Positions 57,567 to 64,000 of a stretch of 64,000 bases of DNA are shown here, piece after piece. Under the pieces are notes generated by a model. The model was not told the origin of the DNA and ran no database searches. It saw nothing but the letters and a program-made list of their open reading frames with translations. The DNA is taken from assembly GCF_036711975.1 (NCBI RefSeq), contig NC_091975.1:14200501-14264500 (forward strand). Direction: 5' to 3'. The translations under genes were made by a program, and so were the position numbers. The DNA is from Onthophagus taurus. Its lineage: Eukaryota > Arthropoda > Insecta > Coleoptera > Scarabaeidae. Position 1 is the first letter of the stretch. Each line of letters opens with the position of its first letter.

Positions 57567-57974
57567 ATGCCTTTAAACCGTTTTGGTGAACATGGTTCTA
57601 CATCTATCGATAAATTTGGTAAGCATGTTCACCACCATATTATACAGAACCACATAGCAAGATCCGAAGTTCTACAACCTTCATCAACATTTATTTTAAC
57701 TTTACGTGGTGATGGAGATGTTGATCCAAAAACAAAACTTTATAAAATCACAAACAAAAGTGGAATTACGGATTACATCAATTCTTTCTACGAAGGTATG
57801 ATAAAAGATGTTGTAAAGTCCGCTCATGTTCAGTTACTTGTTAACGATATCGTTATTAAGTCGCTCCAGGGAGTCCAACTCAAACGCGGAGATACCATTA
57901 AGTGTAAAAATAATGCACCGATAGGAGGACTACCTTTTCTTATAGAGTTGTTGATTGAAGGGGTTGTAGGGTAA
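57567..57974 (+). CDS. H fibre-position protein, 135 aa
   Basis: Intact, nearly identical to E (Ile for Val in the His-rich stretch, Gly for Glu as last residue). The stop overlaps the integrase start as TAATG. See the E entry for interpretation. Confidence 0.65.
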   Translation: MPLNRFGEHGSTSIDKFGKHVHHHIIQNHIARSEVLQPSSTFILTLRGDGDVDPKTKLYKITNKSGITDYINSFYEGMIKDVVKSAHVQLLVNDIVIKSLQGVQLKRGDTIKCKNNAPIGGLPFLIELLIEGVVG

Positions 57975-58864
57975 TGGTTAGTGTTAAGCGAGATCTCGTT
58001 AACGAACTACATGCACCTGCGAGACGACATTATCGGCGACGCCGCGTTCTGCTTCACGGACTATTGGATCTTTATCAAGCTGATTTGGTTGAAATGATCC
58101 CATATGCGTCGGTCAATAAAGGTTACAAGTATATACTGACTGTTATCAACGCTTTTTCAAAATACGCATGGGCCTTACCACTCAAAACCAAAACTGGGAA
58201 AGAGGTTACTCAAGCTATGAAGGACATTTTGCATAGTAAAAAGAATATTACTCCGAGCAACTTACAAACCGATAATGGGAAAGAGTTTTACAATAGCGAT
58301 TTTCAAAAATTAATGGAACAACTTAACATTAATCATTACAGCACCTATTCCACTTTAAAAAGCTCGATTATCGAACGGTTTAATAGAACCCTAAAAAATA
58401 AAATGTGGAAAGAATTTAGTATGCAAGGAAATTATCGCTGGTTAGACACCATTCACATGAAACCTTCAGCTGTTAATCGACGAAATGAATCTGCTCTGTT
58501 AAATACTGTATACAATTCCATTAAAGTTGTCGACCCCAACCACCGTAAATTTAATGTGGGGGAACACGTGCGAATTAGCAAGTACAGACACGCTTTTGCT
58601 AAAGGTTACCAACCAACTTGGTCCAATGAAATTTTCACCATAGCGACAGTTCAAAATACTAATCCCAGGACTTACCTTATTAAAGATGGTAGAGGAGAAC
58701 CCATTCTTGGAGCATTTTACGACGAAGAATTACAACGTGTGAAACACCCGGATGTATTTTTAATTGAAAAAGTTCTTCGTCGAAAAGGAAATAAGGTACG
58801 AGTGAAATGGTTGGCAATGGATAGCTCTCATAATTCTTGGATTGCAAAAAAAGATGTATTATAA
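57974..58864 (+). CDS. H integrase with 15-residue in-frame deletion
   Basis: 296 residues. Compared with E, 45 bp are missing near 58447, removing 15 residues after NYRWLD, in the helix just downstream of the catalytic Glu segment (SIIERFNRT). The three catalytic residues and the chromodomain are still encoded. The lost helix belongs to the conserved core, so activity is doubtful. The lesion differs from the one in M1 integrase, so the two copies decayed independently. Confidence 0.85.
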   Translation: MVSVKRDLVNELHAPARRHYRRRRVLLHGLLDLYQADLVEMIPYASVNKGYKYILTVINAFSKYAWALPLKTKTGKEVTQAMKDILHSKKNITPSNLQTDNGKEFYNSDFQKLMEQLNINHYSTYSTLKSSIIERFNRTLKNKMWKEFSMQGNYRWLDTIHMKPSAVNRRNESALLNTVYNSIKVVDPNHRKFNVGEHVRISKYRHAFAKGYQPTWSNEIFTIATVQNTNPRTYLIKDGRGEPILGAFYDEELQRVKHPDVFLIEKVLRRKGNKVRVKWLAMDSSHNSWIAKKDVL

Positions 58865-59018
58865 TTTTTACACTAAGAAAATAAAAAACTTTTTTTAATT
58901 TCGTTGATTTTATTTCAAGTAACCTTTTTAACAACCTACTTTCTACTTTATATACAAGTTTTGTGATACAAGCAAGTATTTTTTTTTTTTTTTTACAAAT
59001 TAACTGATCGCAATTTAA
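58865..59018. terminator. bidirectional polyadenylation region, H
   Basis: Same as 41255-41406 in inverted orientation: AATAAA for integrase at ~58878, minus-strand AATAAA for the polymerase at ~58909, plus a T-run at ~58980. Confidence 0.7.
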
Positions 59019-60517
59019 CTAGCCATACATGTTTACGTTTAACAACTCCAATAAGTTGTCCAAAAGATCTTCCCTGCGTAGATCTTCAATAAGATAGTTT
59101 CCCCAAGCTAAAGTATGACATCCATCCTCCATCACGTAACGTTTATCGTCATGTGCAGAGAGCGCCACTTTATTCTTTAGTTCTGTATACATCGTGTGAT
59201 AGGAGGAGCGAAAGACATACATCTTTTTTCGCACAGAACCTCCATCTTCGATAATCCGTTTATATTCTGAAACACTTAAGTTTTTATCGATAACATACTT
59301 TTTCACACCCTTGGCACGCTTGACAACTCCTTCCAAAGTGTTAATACAATAAGCTTTAGCTCCTGTACCATAAAACGATGTTAATATCGTATTTGGGTAC
59401 TCATCTTTCATTTTTCCAACTATCGGCGGCCCTGGAGGAATATTATGTCTGTTGTTTAACTTGTAATTAGAGGTATCGAACATCTCTATATTTTCTTTGA
59501 TATCCTGGTATACATTCTCAGTAAATATTTCGAGAATTAACGAATCCGTATCTGTATATAACAATAATACGTTTTCACCATATTTCTCTTTTAAAAAATT
59601 ATAAAAAAAGTTATAAATGACCGCTTTCGACAATTCCAGTACGCTAAACCCTACATACAGAGGTTTGTTATATTTGACCTCCACCTTCTGCATTTCAATG
59701 GCTGCCAAATTATGGCAGAAAATTTGCGATGACTTGAAAGTCGGCTTTGCGATAAGAGCTTCTGCACCGGGTCTCCTGTAACGATTCTCCCAATGTGACA
59801 CTAATCGTATATCGACTCTATTTTCAACATTTTCCATCGTTTTCCCATACACGATATTATTCATTTGTTTATAATGATTTTTCCCAAATTCATTCGTAGC
59901 ATTCATTCGTTTCTCAGAGTTAAAATCGATATATGGTTTCATCCACGGCGATTGTTGAAATTGCAATGCACGGTGTATTTTGGTTAGCTTAAGACCTTTT
60001 TTCACACATTCACGTAGGTTTACATAGTGAATTATGTATTTCGATTTATTTTGTAAGTTCGCAATCAACTTAGGATGCTTCGATCCGGGAGCGATTATGT
60101 TTTCGGGACAAAACGGTAGATCATCATGCTGGTTGTGTAACCTTTCGGGATACTCCAAATCCACTTCAAACACATAACCAAGGTGTTCATCATCTAAACA
60201 CTCCACATCTATATCTGCTATTTCTTGGTTCGACAACCATCGAAAACCGCCTGTTGGTAATTTACAACTCATTGCATACCCATACAAATTGGTAGCGTCC
60301 AAGTATAGAATATATGATGATGGTTTTTCCGGGTTAAAATTGTCAAGGAACTTGTTGTTTGCTATTGCAGATCGTTTTACACACATACAGAGACCGCCTC
60401 TAATTCCTTTCTTAAAAAAGTGTAACATGTCAATGTCTGATAACAATTCTAATTTTACACCTGTCATTTTTAACAGAGCATCCCACCCAAACCCGGGCGC
60501 AGTATAATAATGGCAAG
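59019..60517 (-). pseudogene. polB: H polymerase B, C-terminal part, cut by BEL insertion
   Basis: The C-terminal ~500 residues, from the HYYTAPGFGWDA block through motif A (DATNLYG), motif B (MNNIVYGKT), motif C (YTDTDS) and the end. The BEL LTR starts at 60518, within the codons just before CHYY. The upstream exons are not in this window and should lie beyond the BEL element. Apart from that break the frame is clean and almost identical to E (for example Gln for Lys in SSQIF). Confidence 0.92.
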
Positions 60518-60746
60518 TGTTGGGGAGAAGGAAGCGCCGAGCGTTTAGGCAACCCACCGTGCCGCTGGGCGACGCGTGCATGAGATACATTCCGTGTGTG
60601 TGTTGTTCATATAGCAGACATATATAATAAGCGTAGAGCTGAGCAGTGTTTTTAGAAGTGTATCTTTATTTTGTTAACGATTAATAAAGTCAAAGAAACG
60701 AAAGGGAGTGTTTAAAAAGAACCTAACCAACTTGAGCTACGAAACA
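60518..60746 (+). repeat. 5' LTR of BEL/Pao element
   Basis: 229 bp starting TGTTGGGGAGAAGG and ending GAAACA; short inverted ends TGTT/AACA. It contains a CATATATAATAAGC TATA-like stretch (~60616) and AATAAAG (~60683), giving U3-R-U5 order. Followed at once by TTGGTCCTTCGAGC, the typical BEL start of the internal region. Confidence 0.85.
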
Positions 60747-60955
60747 TTGGTCCTTCGAGCAGGATTGTTGAAGATTACCTTCAGCAAACGACACGGAACG
60801 CGAGGCGTTCGAGAACGGAGAGAAGACAACAAAAGGCGACAACTGTCTAGAACCACGGGGGCGGCACAGTAAGTACCGATCTTCCTAAACTTTCCTAATC
60901 CTAAATAAAAAATAAAAACCTTCATTCGACGATTAATGTTACTGTTATCATTGTA

Positions 60956-62211
60956 ATGGCGGATCAACTAGTTAGAAAACGTGCTGTGTTAAAAGCATCC
61001 TTAACACGATTTGCTAACTTCATAGCTAGCACGGACGAAACACGTGCTACGGAGTTAGAAATACGTTTGGAAAACCACCTAAAGGTACTTTCCGAATACG
61101 AAATAATACAAGATCAAATCGAGGAATTAAAGGTCGATGAACCTAATAACGAACGCGAGCGGGTCGAGTTTGAGCATGCGTACTACAAAAACGTCAGCAA
61201 AGCTAAAGAAATATTACAAAAAACGATACAATTATCAGCTAATACGAGCACGTCAACATTTAACAACAACTTTGCCAGTAATTTAGATACAAATAACGTA
61301 CGTTTGCCAACAATAAATTTACCTGAATTTAACGGTAACTATGAAGATTGGTACAAATTTAAAGATTCCTTCAACGCATTGGTTCACGAGAACAATAAGC
61401 TCTCTGAAGTGCAAAAATTTATTTATCTTGTATCATCTTTGAAAGATGCCGCAGCAGAAGTAATACAATCATTAGAAGTTTCAAGTGAAAATTATCCTGT
61501 CGCTTTAGAGTTATTAAACGAAAGATTCGAAAACAAGAAAATCATTGTTAACAGCCACGTTCGCGGAATTTTCGAGTTGGAAAACGTAATAAAAGATGCA
61601 CCGAAGTCATTGAGACAATTCTTAGACGGTTTTTTGAAGCATTTTCGAGCGCTAAAAGCTTTAAAATTACCGGTAGAACATTGGGATGTTCCAATGGTCT
61701 ATTTATTAACGAAAAAACTCGATAATAACACGCGTCGTTTATGGGAACAATCAGTATCACAGGATATTCCCAATTTAAACGAATTTACGGATTTTATCAA
61801 AAATCGATGCCAAATTTTGGAAACTATTGCTCAGTCGAATAAAACTTTAGACAAGGACTATTCCAAACCCTACAAACAACGTGCGATAACAAACGTCACA
61901 GCTACGAAAATTAGTTGCGTTCAATGCAAGGCCTCCCATAGCATTTTTCAATGCGAAATTTTCCTTAAGAGGGCTATTATTGATAGAATACGATTAGCAA
62001 AGGATTTAAAACTGTGTACAAATTGTTTAAACTTAAATCATACTGTACAGCAATGCAAATCGAAGCGAAATTGCTTCAAATGTAGTAAGCGACATCACAC
62101 CTTACTCCATTTGGAAAATGAGAACAGTGAAGCCCCAAGGACAGCCGTTACCTCTCATGCTGTTAACAGAGGAACTTATGTCATTTTATCGACTGCCACG
62201 GTCTACATAAA
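60956..62211 (+). CDS. gag: BEL/Pao gag
   Basis: Starts at ATG 60956. The N-terminal coiled segment (RLENHLKVLSEYEIIQDQIE) is followed by the DUF1759-type capsid domain (LPTINLPEFNGNYEDWYKFK, FIYLVSSL, LNERFENKKIIVNSHV, WDVPMVYLL). C-terminal zinc knuckles follow: CVQCKASHSIFQC, CTNCLNLNHTVQQC and CFKCSKRHHTLLH. The frame remains open to 62299, but coding similarity passes to another frame near 62190-62215. In most BEL elements gag and pol form one frame, so this looks like a single-base lesion at an A-run, though programmed shifting is not excluded. Confidence 0.9.
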
Positions 62212-64000
62212 AACGGAAATGAATTGGTTGAAGCACGTGCACTTATTGACAACGGAAGCGATACCAATTATGTTACGAAGGCATTCACGAGAAAACTGAA
62301 CGTCACTGAGACAACCATAGACCCAATAACAATAGCCAGTGTGAATGGAGTTACCTCTCAGGTATCCAAACAAACAAACTTGACCATACAAGCAAAATAC
62401 ACTAGTTATCAAGTGAACCTACAGTTTTTGATATTGAATCGTATCACTGAAAAAATTCCTACCATAAAGCTAAATGAACAAGATCTAAAAATTCCTAAGG
62501 GTGTGAAATTAGCTGATCGAAATTGGCATACACCAGGTGATATCGATTTGCTGATTGGTGCTGAGATTTTCTATGAGCTGCTTCTTAATGGCAAGATAAC
62601 TCTGGGAAGGAACAGTCCTGTATTAAGAGAAACCAGGTTTGGGTGGTTGATAACTGGCCGATTACACCTAGACCGCGAAACAATGAACACTTGCCATTTA
62701 AGTGTAAGTAACCCGGTAGACTTGCATAATCAGTTGCAACGATTTTGGAGTTTAGATGAATGTCCTTCTGAACGAGTGCTGTCTTTAGAAGAGGAGCAAT
62801 GCGAACAAAAATTTGTTGAATCTACCACAAGAGATGATAATGGACGTTATACGGTGCGATTGCCCTTTAACGAAAAGATGGAACAGTTGGGAAACAACCT
62901 AGCAGAAACCTTAAATAGATTCCAAGGCTTGGAGAAAAGATTGGGTCGCAATGCTATTCTGAAGGAAGAATACAAACGGTTTATGGGAGAATATGAAAGG
63001 TTGGGGCATATGAGTAGAATTACTAATTTAAATAGTGACAATTTGGAGGAGCTTAAAGGAGAAAATTCGTATTACATTCCCCATCACCCGGTTTTTAAAA
63101 CATCCAGCTCCACAACTAAACTTAGAGTTGTATACGACGCCTCTTCAAAAACTCCAGGTAAATTATCATTAAACGAAACGTTATTGGTAGGACCCACAAT
63201 ACAGAGCGAGTTGTTTTCGATATTGTTACGATTTAGAAAACACAAAATAGCTTTGATTGCTGACATCGAGAAAATGTTTCGCCAGGTACGAATTTGTGAG
63301 AATCATTGCGATTTTCAGCGCATCCTTTGGAGAAACGAACCTACGGACAAAATTGGAGTATACAAATTATGTACTGTTACTTACGGAACTGCACCAGCAA
63401 CATTCTTAACTACTAGGTGTTTGACAGACTTGGCTAACTCAGACTTGAATAAGCATTCTTTGGCAGCAAGAGCAATAATAAAGGATATGTACGTGGATGA
63501 TCTTATCACAGGTTGTGACACATTAGAAGACGGTTTAGAGCTTCAAGAAGAAATATCCAAAATACTAACCAGTGGAGGGTTCAATTTAAGAAAATGGGGG
63601 AGCAATTGTATGGAGATCTTAAAGAAATGTACAAGTACAAATGCTAATGATAAACATTTAATTAAAGACGAGACAGATAACAAAACTTTAGGTGTTATTT
63701 GGTCTTCATCAGATGACACTCTACGATTTATTATTAACGCAAGTATCAAACCAACTGAAAGAGTGACAAAGAGAACTATTCTAGCAAGTGTTTCCAAAAT
63801 ATTTGATCCTTTGGGATTGGTAACACCTATTACGACTCAAACAAAGGTATTTGTACAGCAACTGTGGATAATGAGGTTGGACTGGGATGACGATTTACCG
63901 CAGTTTATTGTTGAGGCTTGGAACCGTTTAAAGGAGCAATTGCTTTCCGTCTCGGAAATTTCCATTCCTCGACGAGTACTTGTGAACAAGCCTGTGGATG
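62167..64000 (+). CDS. pol: BEL/Pao pol, partial (protease and reverse transcriptase)
   Basis: Frame -1 relative to gag, open from 62167 to the right edge. Aspartic protease (DUF1758 type) with catalytic LIDNGSDTNYV near 62242 and IDLLIGAEIFYELL. Then the BEL linker (GWLITGRL), and RT with HHPVFKTSS, LRVVYDAS, IADIEKMFRQV, YGTAPATFL and the catalytic YVDDL (~63491). The Pao-type region follows (FNLRKWGSN, TLGVIW, KIFDPLGLVTP). RNase H and integrase should lie beyond the window. No stop codon is seen within the 600-odd codons present. Confidence 0.9.

Larger units (their letters stand above)
55492..60517. mobile_element. Maverick H, inverted host copy disrupted by E and BEL
   Basis: This segment plus the ~32 bp left of E (36946-36977) is the Maverick into which E inserted. 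From 55492 it runs: ATPase promoter, ATPase, DUF8207, fibre-position gene, integrase (all rightward), and polymerase (leftward) cut by the BEL LTR at 60518. The reading order is the exact inverse of M1 and E. Everything upstream of the ATPase promoter except ~32 bp is missing; the left piece joins M1 via a ~9-bp filler. Confidence 0.88.
60518..64000 (+). mobile_element. BEL/Pao LTR retrotransposon, 3' end outside window
   Basis: 5' LTR 60518-60746 (TGTT...AACA), a primer-site region TTGGTCCTTCGAGC directly after it, gag, and pol to the right edge. Inserted in the Maverick H polymerase gene. The five bases before it, GCAAG (60513-60517), are the expected target duplication and should reappear after the 3' LTR. 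Confidence 0.92.

Overview
The window is eukaryotic, most likely an insect genome. It has no bacterial-style operons. It is packed with transposable elements typical of arthropods: protein-primed Maverick/Polinton (adintovirus-like) DNA elements, an errantivirus-type Ty3 LTR element with env, and a BEL/Pao LTR element. The DNA is AT-rich, with polyadenylation signals, TATA boxes and at least one clear spliceosomal intron. I see no ordinary host gene and cannot name the species.

Layout. (1) 1-2880: right part of a Maverick of one lineage ('Z'), with the end of a major capsid gene, a small OB-fold-like gene and a terminus at 2880. (2) 2881-14970: a second, internally deleted Maverick of the same broad lineage ('A'). 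It has leftward small genes and a capsid fragment, a deletion junction near 5830-5865, then rightward DUF8207, fibre-like, integrase and DNA polymerase B genes and a terminus at 14970. (3) 14971-16639: about 11 tandem copies of a 152-bp satellite. (4) 16640-26061: a leftward errantivirus-like element (LTR, gag, pol, env), damaged, with about 3.4 kb of foreign DNA in env. Its right LTR is cut by a Maverick. (5) 26062-36936: a Maverick half ('M1'). (6) 36978-55491: an essentially complete 18.5-kb Maverick ('E') with 446-bp terminal inverted repeats and a 6-bp target duplication (TCTGCT), inserted in another Maverick copy. (7) 36946-36977 and 55492-60517: that host copy ('H'), inverted relative to E. 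(8) 60518-64000: a BEL/Pao element inserted in H's polymerase gene and running off the window.

How the genes fit together in E. Rightward polymerase B (with zinc fingers, a possible papain-like domain, an endonuclease-VII-like zinc motif and a 59-nt intron) faces a leftward block: packaging ATPase, DUF8207 protein, a protein in the fibre position, and a retrovirus-like integrase with chromodomain. A second leftward unit encodes a Cys-rich protein and a Pro-rich PPxY protein, behind a leader with tandem exon-intron modules. A GC palindrome of about 185 bp separates these from a leftward virion block: double-jelly-roll capsid, penton-like protein, adenain-like protease, a PLA2/pX-like gene (broken), and accessory proteins including two members of an exonuclease-like family. 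The inverted repeats carry a promoter shared by the two genes nearest the ends.

Relative ages can be read from nesting: satellite, then errantivirus, then M1 (inside the LTR). E and the BEL element each lie inside H. The main points for follow-up are the polymerase intron, the tandem spliced-leader-like modules, the palindrome that coincides with the M1 breakpoint, the M1-H inverted arrangement, and nuclear-receptor-like sites in the repeats.
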